The notes beneath the pieces are model-generated. The model ran no database searches and had not been told where the DNA came from. It worked only from the letters and a program-made list of their open reading frames with translations. Shown here in pieces: positions 1 through 7,270 of a stretch of DNA of 64,000 nucleotides. The stretch is from the NCBI RefSeq assembly GCF_013179805.1, contig NZ_SRRZ01000003.1, forward strand, positions 1 through 64,000, in the 5' to 3' direction. Source of the stretch: Microcoleus asticus IPMA8 (GTDB lineage: Bacteria > Cyanobacteriota > Cyanobacteriia > Cyanobacteriales > Microcoleaceae). The position numbers and the translations under genes were made by a program. The stretch's first letter is position 1. Each line of letters opens with the position of its first letter.

Positions 1-341
1 GCTATAGACGTGCCACTATGTTCATAAGTCCTCTCTTGTAGCGTTACTGCATCCGGGCGTGACCAGTTTGTGTGATCTCCTGCTAACAAGGGTCGTCCCT
101 CTGCTGGTATCTGTTTGATATATAGCTGCATCAATTTCTGCCGCTGCGGTCTACTATCTTGTAGCGCTTCATAAATACTTGACCACTTGCGTCTAAATAC
201 TGGTGATAAGGATAAATCTGCTAAGGAATAAACATTGCGAGTCAGCAATATGGCATCTGTTAATTCAAACGTCGCATCTTTAGCTCTACCTAAATATTTG
301 TAAGCTACTTGACGAAACTCTTCAAGTCTGGCATTTTTCAT
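1..341 (-). CDS. Transposase, 5' part only (runs off left edge)
   Basis: Reading leftward from an ATG at 341 there is an open frame of 113 full codons that continues past base 1. The product begins MKNARLEEFRQVAYKYLG and later shows SLSPVFRRKWSSIYEALQDS and GDHTNWSRPDAVTLQERTYE. This pattern, with an early Asp in a GDHTxW context, matches from memory the N-terminal half of cyanobacterial DDE-type transposases of the IS4/IS701-like sort. It would cut and join insertion sequence ends. The remaining catalytic residues and the far IS end lie outside the window, so completeness cannot be judged. The exact IS family is inferred. Confidence 0.8.
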   Translation of the reverse strand, partial: MKNARLEEFRQVAYKYLGRAKDATFELTDAILLTRNVYSLADLSLSPVFRRKWSSIYEALQDSRPQRQKLMQLYIKQIPAEGRPLLAGDHTNWSRPDAVTLQERTYEHSGTSI

Positions 342-778
342 GTTGGCAGGTGAGTAATTGTAGTTCTTTTCTCACTTTCTGCCACAAGGGGGCTGTATTC
401 AATCAGACACCCCTTTTTTTCTTGATCGTTCCCCATCTGATAATGATAATCGAATATGGGGGTGGGAGAGAAACGAGCGACACTCGTTTCTCTCCCACCC
501 TTTTCATGATTATCATTATTGTATTATACTAGAAGCAGATATACTACAAAATTGTTAAAGGTCGCGGATGCTTTGAGGCTGAAAAGATAATATTTTTAAT
601 CTCTAATTCCATTTGATTTGCGTTCTCTCATATCGCTTTTAGTCTAAACTCCAGTTCTGAAGCTCCTGTAATTGGCTGATTATTTGCTTATTGTGACTTC
701 CTGATGCACAGATGCGGTAATCGCCTATACTAGGAATAATCGTTCGCTAAGTGACAACTTAAGCGTTACTTTCAGTAA
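342..778. other. Gene-free stretch holding a long hairpin
   Basis: No convincing gene. It holds the upstream flank of the transposase and the long inverted repeat at 441-518. The rest is AT-rich and shows no clear coding pattern. Confidence 0.6.
441..518. repeat. Long imperfect hairpin (78 bp)
   Basis: The inner arms are perfect over 18 bp (GGGTGGGAGAGAAACGAG at 460-477, complement at 483-500) around a 5-nt loop. The outer arms TAATGATAATC (441-451) and GATTATCATTA (508-518) also pair, with a short unpaired stretch between. It lies about 100 bp upstream of the transposase start. It may be a MITE-like element or an insertion-sequence end. Confidence 0.75.
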
Positions 779-1063
779 TTATTCAAAAGATAAGTCTTTG
801 GAAGCTTCTGAAGACTTATCTTTTTGACCAGGCGAAGAACTATCATCCGAACTTAAAGGTTTGACTGAAGTATTCTGCTTTAAAGTTATCGTCATGTCTG
901 CGTGGAGAAGCTCTAAAAATTTAATATCATTCCCTAGATCCGCAGCCTCATCCTCATCCTATTCTATATCTTTAATTACTTGCAAATGTTCTTGATAAGC
1001 ATTAATTTGATGTTCAAGGGCTTCTATAATAAACCTTAAATCTTTAAATGATAAATTTATGAT
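779..1063 (-). pseudogene. Decayed small gene with internal TAG
   Basis: On the minus strand one frame reads from an ATC codon at 1061-1063 to TAA at 779-781, 94 codons plus stop. It is interrupted by a single in-frame TAG at 959-961. Before the stop it reads INLSFKDLRFIIEALEHQIN, and after it a run of acidic residues and LGNDIKFLELLHADM, so both halves look like one protein. A GGAAGG ribosome-binding sequence precedes the ATC at normal spacing, but no ATG follows it. Both the start and the reading frame therefore look lost. It lies directly behind the 1102-1362 gene and was probably its operon partner. Family unknown. Confidence 0.6.
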
Positions 1064-1101
1064 AGTTGCCTTCCCAAGAACGAATATTTAGCAATACTTA
1101 A

Positions 1102-1362
1102 CTACACGGTTGCTTGAAGAAGGATATCCTCTACTTGTCTAATTTGCTCCCAATCAATTGCTGCAACCCAAAGACTTTCCTCCTCAGAATATTGCACTAC
1201 GCCATCCACTTCTAATTCTTCGCTATAGAGGGTGAGCAGTTGACCATTTTGCAATTTAATATTTTGGTGGCTCAAATCTTCAATTGTACCAACACAATTC
1301 AGACGAAGGCGACTCTGTTTATCAGCATTATGAAAGTCTGCAAAGATTCTAGGAGAACTCAT
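1102..1362 (-). CDS. Small conserved hypothetical protein (86 aa)
   Basis: A soluble, acidic 86-residue protein beginning MSSPRIFADFHNADKQSR. It has no signal peptide or membrane segment and no motif I can assign. Pieces such as RLRLNCVGTIEDL and YSEEESLWVAAIDWEQI recall small unnamed cyanobacterial proteins, so it is probably genuine. No strong ribosome-binding site precedes the ATG. A decayed small gene follows on the same strand about 40 bp downstream, suggesting a former two-gene unit in an accessory region near a transposase. Function unknown. Confidence 0.6.
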   Translation of the reverse strand: MSSPRIFADFHNADKQSRLRLNCVGTIEDLSHQNIKLQNGQLLTLYSEELEVDGVVQYSEEESLWVAAIDWEQIRQVEDILLQATV

Positions 1363-1400
1363 ATTTATTACTACACTTAAGATGAATTATTTGATGGGGA

Positions 1401-1520
1401 GATTTACGCAACTGACTCACTTAGATGAGCTTGTAGGGTGCGTCAGACGAAGTGATGGATTAATCTAACCAGGGTTTGAGGGTCTGACGCACCCTAATCT
1501 ATGTGCCAGTTGCCTAAATC
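1401..1520. repeat. MITE-like inverted repeat, 120 bp
   Basis: The inner arms TAGGGTGCGTCAGAC (1434-1448) and its complement (1482-1496) are perfect over 15 bp. The outer arms at 1401-1426 and 1497-1520 are imperfect complements that include GATTTACGCAACTG against CAGTTGCCTAAATC. The whole forms a small palindromic element. Its right end supplies the stop codon of the gene at 1514-1852. Confidence 0.7.
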
Positions 1521-1852
1521 CCAGATGGGTTAGGAATCGTTGGTATCAGCAGAAGACTTGCTTTTTCTGGTGTTAAGCCAGTGAGAGTTGCATGATTTAA
1601 ACTTCTGCCAGAAGTACGGATGACATCTCCACCTTCCGAGCGAACTTTAGCCACTGTGGTAACACCCACTTGTCTGTGAGGGATTGCTAATGCTAATTCT
1701 GTTACAGACAATTCTACTGCACATTCTACAGAAATTCCCGTGATGCCGCTCGGGTGGGTTCCTATGGCACGTTGAATATCTTCTGGATGATTACGACCAC
1801 CACGAACTACTAAGGCTTCGTTGGGAATTATCTCCACATTTGTTTTAGCCAT
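1514..1852 (-). CDS. Hypothetical protein (112 aa)
   Basis: The start at 1852 is chosen because TAGGA sits just upstream; a longer frame to 1927 has no such signal. The product begins MAKTNVEIIPNEALVVRGG and is a soluble protein with repeated valine/threonine-rich strands and a stretch HPEDIQRAIGTHPSGITG. I do not recognise the family. The last codons and the stop fall inside the right arm of the 1401-1520 palindromic element, so the natural C-terminus may have been replaced when that element inserted. It lies downstream of groEL on the same strand but about 200 bp away. Confidence 0.55.
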   Translation of the reverse strand: MAKTNVEIIPNEALVVRGGRNHPEDIQRAIGTHPSGITGISVECAVELSVTELALAIPHRQVGVTTVAKVRSEGGDVIRTSGRSLNHATLTGLTPEKASLLLIPTIPNPSGI

Positions 1853-2018
1853 TTTAAAATTCCTAGTTTTTATATAAACGCAGGGTTTGGCCATTAGGTT
1901 GTGACCTTGCGTTTTGAGTAAAAACATAATTAATTTAATTTATCTAAAAATAATTTCAATTAATTGTTTTTCAGAGTTAAATTTATACATAACACTAAAA
2001 ACCGTTATCAATATAACA

Positions 2019-2040
2019 GGGCGGGCCCTAAAGCCCGCCC
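2019..2040 (-). terminator. Probable groEL terminator hairpin
   Basis: GGGCGGGC pairs with GCCCGCCC around a 6-nt loop, 19 bp past the groEL stop codon. On the minus strand it is followed only by a weak T-rich stretch (TGTTATATT), so it may be a partial terminator or an mRNA-stabilising stem. Confidence 0.55.
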
Positions 2041-2058
2041 CATCAAACGATCGATAAA

Positions 2059-3702
2059 TTAGTAATCGAAGTCGCCGCCGCCCATGCCGCCGCCAGCGCC
2101 AGCAGCAGCAGCGCCGTCCTTCGGTTCGGGCTTGTCAACGACGATGCACTCGGTTGTCAGCACCATACCAGCAATAGATGCGGCATTTTGCAGAGCAGAA
2201 CGAGTCACCTTCGCGGGGTCAACGATACCAGCTTCAAACATATCGACAAACTCATTTGTCGCTGCGTTGAAACCGACGTTAAACGGCTTTTCTTTGACGC
2301 GCTCAGCAATCACAGCGCCGTTCAAACCTGCATTTTCAGCAATCCGCTTCAGAGGAGCAGCCAGAGCCCGTGCCACAATCAAAGCACCGGTCAATTCTTC
2401 GCCCTTCAGGCTGCTGTTAGCCCACTCTTCCAATTGAGGAGTCAGGTGAGCCAAAGTTGTACCGCCGCCAGGAACAATTCCTTCTTCTACAGCAGCTTTG
2501 GTAGCGTTGATCGCATCTTCAAGACGCAGTTTGCGATCCTTCATTTCTGTTTCGGTAGCCGCGCCGACTTTGATCACTGCGACGCCACCAGCCAATTTGG
2601 CCAAACGTTCTTGCAGCTTTTCTTTGTCGTAGGAAGACTCGGTTTCGTCCATTTGACGGCGAATTTGTTCGCAGCGGGACTTGACGGCGACTTCGTTACC
2701 TTCAGCAACAATTGTGGTGCTGTCTTTAGTGATGGTGATGCGGCGGGCTTTGCCGATCATGTCGAGCTTGGTATTTTCCAGTTTCAAACCGGCGTCTTCG
2801 GTGATTAGTTGACCGCCGGTCAATACGGCGATATCTTCTAACATGGCTTTGCGTCGATCGCCAAAACCGGGTGCTTTAACAGCAGTCACGTTCAACACAC
2901 CGCGCAGTTTGTTGACAACGAGGGTAGCTAAAGCTTCTTTCTCAATGTCTTCTGCAATGATCAACAGCGGGCGGCCGGAACGGGCTACTTGTTCGAGCAC
3001 AGGTACTAAATCTTGTACCAGAGCGATTTTCTTGTCTGTCAGCAAGATGAAGGGTTCTTCTAGAATCGCTTCCATCCGTTCGGTGTCGGTGACGAAGTAG
3101 GGAGAAATGTAGCCTTTGTCAAAGCGCATCCCTTCGGTGATTTCCAATTCGGTGGTCATAGACTTCCCTTCTTCCAGGGAAATCACGCCTTCTTTGCCCA
3201 CCTTGTCCATTGCGTTAGCAATCATTTGACCGACTTCATCGTCGTTACCAGCAGAGATGGAGCCGACTTGAGCGATGGCTTTGGAATCTTCTACTTGTTT
3301 GGCGTGTTCGGCAATTTTTTCTACCAAAAACGTGGTTGCTTTGTCAACACCGCGCTTGAGGGCGATCGCATTTGCGCCGGCTGCTACGTTACGCAGGCCT
3401 TCTTTGACCATTGCGTGGGCGAGCACGGTAGCAGTGGTGGTACCGTCGCCTGCTGCGTCGTTGGTTTTGGAAGCAGCTTGACGAATTAGAGCAACGCCTG
3501 TATTTTCTACGTGGTCTTCTAGTTCGATTTCTTTGGCGATGGTAACGCCGTCATTGACGATCTGAGGAGCTCCGAATTTCTTTTCGAGAACCACGTTACG
3601 GCCTTTGGGGCCGAGGGTTACGGCCACTGCTTCGGCCAAAATGTCCATACCGCGTTCGAGGGCGCGACGTGCATTTTCGTTGTAGATGATACGCTTAGCC
3701 AT
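2059..3702 (-). CDS. groEL1: Chaperonin GroEL (Cpn60, GroEL1 type)
   Basis: The 60-kDa ring chaperonin folds proteins in the cytosol in an ATP-driven cycle with GroES. At 547 residues it has family length. It starts MAKRIIYNENARRALERG, carries the nucleotide-binding GDGTT at residues 85-89 and ends in a Gly/Ala-rich tail GGGMGGGDFDY. That tail and the position behind groES match the cyanobacterial GroEL1 paralogue rather than the orphan GroEL2. The gap to groES is 138 bp, long for this operon, and contains TAATGACT-type tandem repeats. Expression should follow the CIRCE element upstream of groES. A hairpin follows the stop codon. Confidence 0.98.
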   Translation of the reverse strand: MAKRIIYNENARRALERGMDILAEAVAVTLGPKGRNVVLEKKFGAPQIVNDGVTIAKEIELEDHVENTGVALIRQAASKTNDAAGDGTTTATVLAHAMVKEGLRNVAAGANAIALKRGVDKATTFLVEKIAEHAKQVEDSKAIAQVGSISAGNDDEVGQMIANAMDKVGKEGVISLEEGKSMTTELEITEGMRFDKGYISPYFVTDTERMEAILEEPFILLTDKKIALVQDLVPVLEQVARSGRPLLIIAEDIEKEALATLVVNKLRGVLNVTAVKAPGFGDRRKAMLEDIAVLTGGQLITEDAGLKLENTKLDMIGKARRITITKDSTTIVAEGNEVAVKSRCEQIRRQMDETESSYDKEKLQERLAKLAGGVAVIKVGAATETEMKDRKLRLEDAINATKAAVEEGIVPGGGTTLAHLTPQLEEWANSSLKGEELTGALIVARALAAPLKRIAENAGLNGAVIAERVKEKPFNVGFNAATNEFVDMFEAGIVDPAKVTRSALQNAASIAGMVLTTECIVVDKPEPKDGAAAAGAGGGMGGGDFDY

Positions 3703-3840
3703 AGTTTTTGGGGATGAGAAGGTTTGAGATTTTGGATTGGGGATGATGGATTTTAGTCATTTGTCCCGTGTCATTAGTTGTTTGGCGGCGTTCGCTTTAA
3801 ACTAATGACTGATGACTAAGGACTGATGACTAATGATTAA

Positions 3841-4152
3841 TTAGTTAACGATCGCCAGAATGTCTTTTTCGGCTAGTAAGACGTATTCGTCGGTGCCGAG
3901 TTTGATGTCGGTGCCGGCGTATTTCGAGTAGAGAACTTTGTCGCCGACTTTTACTTCCATTTCAGTGCGGCTGCCGTCGTCGTTGCGCTTGCCGGGGCCC
4001 ACGGCCGCGACTTCGCCTACTTGGGGCTTTTCTTTCGCTGTGTCGGGCAGAAGAATGCCGCCGGCGGTTTTTTCTTCGCTAGCGCTTACTTTCACGAACA
4101 CGCGCTCGCCTAACGGTTTAACGGTAGAAACACTCAGTGATACTGCTGCCAT
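3841..4152 (-). CDS. groES: Co-chaperonin GroES (Cpn10)
   Basis: The 103-residue lid of the GroEL chamber. The mobile-loop region GGILLPDTAKEKPQVGEV and the C-terminal EYVLLAEKDILAIVN are typical of the family, and the length is normal. The ATG at 4152 has a GGAGA ribosome-binding site. It is the first gene of the leftward groESL operon, with a perfect CIRCE operator 85 bp upstream of the start, so HrcA-dependent heat-shock repression is expected. Confidence 0.98.
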   Translation of the reverse strand: MAAVSLSVSTVKPLGERVFVKVSASEEKTAGGILLPDTAKEKPQVGEVAAVGPGKRNDDGSRTEMEVKVGDKVLYSKYAGTDIKLGTDEYVLLAEKDILAIVN

Positions 4153-4237
4153 AAATAAATCTCCAGATTACAGATCCTAGTCAGTCAGCCGTCAGGGTCG
4201 CTATAAAAGCAACAGCCGACTGCTTACAACTGACATA

Positions 4238-4264
4238 TTAGCACTCTCGACTCCTGAGTGCTAA
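4238..4264. promoter_or_regulatory. CIRCE operator upstream of groESL
   Basis: TTAGCACTC, nine bases, then GAGTGCTAA: a perfect match to the consensus CIRCE inverted repeat bound by the HrcA repressor. It lies between the groES start and an HIP1-like GCGATCGC site. Confidence 0.97.
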
Positions 4265-4406
4265 TTTAGCTCTAGAAAGGGGCGATCGCAACTTAGTTGT
4301 CAGTACGGGTTCCCGAACCGAGAATGAGTGGGAGCCTAGGAGAGGGGTAGGGGGGAGTGGGGGCTGTGGTGATGACTTTTGCTCGCTAACCAATTACTGT
4401 TGACAA

Positions 4407-4841
4407 ATGAATAAAATGCTTGAACCTAACGAGGAATATTGCAGCCAAGGCTTGAGCGCTTGCGTCCAAAGCCTTGGCCTCGCTAAAATCGAGCGGCATA
4501 TTTTTATCTGTGCCGACCAAACCGTGCCCAAGTGCTGCGATCGGCAAACCAGTCTGGAGGCGTGGAATTACTTAAAAAAACGCTTGCAAGAATTGGGGTT
4601 GGACAAGCCAAGTGCCGATCGACCAACTTGCGTCTTTCGCACGAAAGCCAATTGCCTGCGAGTGTGCGCGTCTGGCCCGATCGTGGTAGTCTATCCAGAC
4701 GGAGTGTGGTACCGCGACGTTACTCCCCCCGTCATTGAGAGAATTATTCAGGAACATCTTCTAAACTCAAAGGTCGTTCAAGAATACGCTTTCTTGACTC
4801 ATCCTTTGCCTGTGCCTCCTGAGGCAGAGCCAAACATTTAA
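4407..4841 (+). CDS. Thioredoxin-like [2Fe-2S] ferredoxin
   Basis: A 144-residue cytosolic electron carrier of the thioredoxin-fold [2Fe-2S] ferredoxin family. The cluster ligands can be picked out as Cys35, Cys43 or Cys44, Cys83 and Cys87, in HIFICADQTVPKCCD and CLRVCASGP. PIVVVYPDGVWY is the conserved strand after the last ligand. It is divergent from groES and its start lies about 140 bp from the CIRCE element. An alternative start is Met4. The redox partner is unknown. Confidence 0.88.
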   Translation: MNKMLEPNEEYCSQGLSACVQSLGLAKIERHIFICADQTVPKCCDRQTSLEAWNYLKKRLQELGLDKPSADRPTCVFRTKANCLRVCASGPIVVVYPDGVWYRDVTPPVIERIIQEHLLNSKVVQEYAFLTHPLPVPPEAEPNI

Positions 4842-5562
4842 GTATAGCGATGTTAAAGTACAAAGTTATACTGAAATGTTAAGTTTTAGGTTAAAGGTGA
4901 GAATTTTAGACCGTTGAGCTCCCAGGCGATCGCACCTGCTACAGAGCAAAAAAACTGTAGTTTAGGTTGTCTTGGTAGTCGGGCTTGGCTTGTCGCTGGT
5001 GTTGCTCAAAAGGTACGCCCAAAAAAATCGATCGGAGAAAGTGTGAAATTTTGTGCAAAAGTTTCTCAGTGGCCGACACTAAGCAATTTGCCAAACTACA
5101 CTAGAAACAGTTAAATACGTAAGTAGGGAGTCTGCTTAAATTTCTCTATATCAGAAGTATCATTTAAAACTGGGGCATCAACCAATTAAACCGATCGAGA
5201 TTAAATATTTAACTTGGGCTCTCCCAGAGAGTCTCCAATCAATCAAGACCGATAGTGACAACGGGCGATATTCGTCCATTAGACATCTCCAATAACTCTG
5301 GTGGGGCAGGCAAAATGCCTGCCATTGACAGGCTTTTGTGAAGATGTACCTTATAGGTTTTGGCTCCGTTCCTAGTCGCAAGACATTCACAAACGGGCGT
5401 CGATCGCTGGTTGGGAAGCGGTAACACCCGCCCTGCTTTCCCCTGAGGGCGATCGTTTCACCCGACGGCAGTCCTCCACCCCCAGCCGGGGTGTTGGCGG
5501 AGTGACGGAAAAAACACGAGTGAAAACAAGGAAGCGAGCGGGATACTTTAGCGGGAATAAAC
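4842..5562. other. Long intergenic region (721 bp) before the response regulator
   Basis: No gene I can support; short open frames here lack family features. It contains a palindrome GGCAGGCA/TGCCTGCC (5305-5323) and a GC-rich block around 5390-5520 with several short inverted repeats. It may include a long leader or a small RNA for the downstream regulator. Confidence 0.5.
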
Positions 5563-6213
5563 ATGACAAAAGACAATAATTCAGGAGATCAAAAACGGCT
5601 GATGCTGGTTGACGACGACCCGAACTTAATCTTGCTAGTCAAGGATTACTTGGAGTTTCGTGGTTACAACGTCATTACAGCAGAAAACGGCAGAGACGCT
5701 CTAGAAAAGCTCGAACAAGAAGTCCCCGATTTGATCATATGCGATGTGATGATGCCGGAAATGGACGGGTACACTTTAGTCAAATACATCAGAGAAGACC
5801 CGCGCACGAGCTGGATTCCGGTTCTTTTCTTGTCCGCCAAAGGTCAAAGTTCAGACCGAGTAAAAGGCTTGAGCACTGGGGCTGACGTTTATATAGTCAA
5901 GCCTTTTGAACCAGAAGAACTGGTAGCCCAAGTAGAATCTTCTCTGAAAGCAGCCTCCCGCTTGATTCGTCACTCAAATCCAGGTATTGAGAGCGGCCCA
6001 AAAATTAAGGCGCGCCGCAATGTCGAATTGACTCCCACTGAGTTAAAGGTGGTACAGTTGCTAGCGCAGGGTATGGCAAACCGACAGATCGCAGACGTGA
6101 TGAATGTCAGCCAGCGGACTATAGAGAGCCACGTCAGCAATATGCTGGGCAAAACAGGTCTGCACAACCGGACAGAGTTAGCTCGCTGGGCCCTTGAAAG
6201 CAAAAAGGCTTGA
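5563..6213 (+). CDS. NarL/FixJ-family response regulator
   Basis: A 216-residue two-component regulator. The N-terminal receiver domain (about residues 11-130) has the acidic cluster Asp17-19, phospho-acceptor Asp61 in ICDVMMPEMDG, Ser91 and Lys113 in IVKPF. The C-terminal LuxR-type helix-turn-helix (about 155-212) reads LTPTELKVVQLLAQGM and NRQIADVMNVSQRTIESHV. It should bind DNA on phosphorylation. No sensor kinase is adjacent, so the partner is elsewhere. The layout resembles cyanobacterial Rre1/Ycf29-like regulators, but I cannot separate these from other NarL members without alignment. Confidence 0.9.
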   Translation: MTKDNNSGDQKRLMLVDDDPNLILLVKDYLEFRGYNVITAENGRDALEKLEQEVPDLIICDVMMPEMDGYTLVKYIREDPRTSWIPVLFLSAKGQSSDRVKGLSTGADVYIVKPFEPEELVAQVESSLKAASRLIRHSNPGIESGPKIKARRNVELTPTELKVVQLLAQGMANRQIADVMNVSQRTIESHVSNMLGKTGLHNRTELARWALESKKA

Positions 6214-6546
6214 GCTGAGGTACTCTGCTATCAAATCAGGGGAGCAAAAGCCAGTGCTATGCGCTTCGGTATGCCTGCTGGGCGGTACGGCGGTACGGCG
6301 GTAGTTTGAAGCCCCATTAACCTGGACAGGGCAGCCGGTATTGAGTTACTGGGCGTCTGGTTTGTGAGGGCCGCTCGATCGAATCCAAGCAGGGTTAAAA
6401 GAGCCCTCTGGCGGTAGAGCCTAAAATATGAAATACTGGGGGGATGGAGTTTTCTGAAGTCTAATCTATTGCCTCAGTTAGCTCCATGTTGCTAAAATGT
6501 GATATTTAGATTAACTTCTTTCTACAATTATTAGGTCTAAGTTTCT
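6214..6546. other. Intergenic region with octamer repeat
   Basis: No gene seen. It contains three tandem GGCGGTAC/G octamers at 6281-6304 and otherwise unremarkable sequence leading to the NYN gene. Confidence 0.5.
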
Positions 6547-7068
6547 ATGACAAACTTAATGAACCGCCTTTCTATTTTTGTGGACGGGAACAATATGTTC
6601 TACGCTCAACAAAAGAACGGTTGGTTTTTTGATCCTCGCAGGGTGCTCGAATATTTCAAAACTTCGCAGCCGAATGTCATCTTGATCAATGCTTTCTGGT
6701 ATACGGGTCTGAAAGACCCGCAAGATCAAAGGGGATTTCGAGATGCCTTGATCAGTCTGGGTTACACGGTTCGCACTAAGATTCTTAAGGAATATTACGA
6801 TGATGCTTCGGGCAGATATTCTCAAAAGGCTAATTTAGACATTGAGATTGTTGTTGATATGTTTAATACGGTGGATCAGTACGACCAAGTTGTGCTGTTT
6901 AGCGGGGATGGGGATTTTGAGCGGGCGATCGAGCTGTTGCGATCTAAAAATACTCATATTACTGTGGTATCAACCGAAGGAATGATTGCTAGAGAGTTAC
7001 GAAATGCTACAGATAGGTATATAGACCTAAATGAAATTAGGGAACATATCGAGAAAATGGATTATTAG
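6547..7068 (+). CDS. NYN-domain (LabA/DUF88-like) protein
   Basis: A 173-residue PIN-like NYN domain protein. The acidic residues expected for a metal-dependent nuclease fold are present: Asp13 in FVDGNN, Asp104 in DIEIVVDMF, and Asp121/Asp123 in LFSGDGDF. Family members act on RNA or, as with cyanobacterial LabA, influence clock output; neither role is shown here. The domain fills the protein, with no extra output domain. Its stop codon lies at the start of a long TTAGTCA heptamer array. Confidence 0.88.
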   Translation: MTNLMNRLSIFVDGNNMFYAQQKNGWFFDPRRVLEYFKTSQPNVILINAFWYTGLKDPQDQRGFRDALISLGYTVRTKILKEYYDDASGRYSQKANLDIEIVVDMFNTVDQYDQVVLFSGDGDFERAIELLRSKNTHITVVSTEGMIARELRNATDRYIDLNEIREHIEKMDY

Positions 7069-7156
7069 TCATTAGTCATTAGTCATTAGTCATTAGTCAT
7101 TAGTCAGCAGTCATTAGTCATTAGTCATTAGTCATTAGTCAGCAGTCATTAGTTAT
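7065..7156. repeat. TTAGTCA heptamer array
   Basis: About twelve near-perfect TTAGTCA units, broken by AGCAGTCA variants, begin at the stop codon of the NYN gene. The same heptamer occurs near 3770-3840, 39710-39735, 42416-42445 and 51895-51920. Confidence 0.85.
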
Positions 7157-7270
7157 GGGTTATGGGTTATTAATTATTAGTTATTGGCGCGAGACACAAA
7201 ACTGGTGACTGGGGGCTAAAAACCCAGAAAAACGGACAAGTAAAAATCAGGAAAACACTTTTTTAAAGCT

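Noticed and set aside
2084..2808. Rightward open frames across groEL
   Set aside because: They are antisense shadows of a strongly conserved gene and show no family features.
4914..5114. 66-residue frame before the response regulator
   Set aside because: It has no ATG start, no family features, and a Lys/Ser-rich random look.
7065..7156. Could the regular TTAGTCA array be a CRISPR?
   Set aside because: The unit is 7 bp with no spacers, and no cas genes are near.
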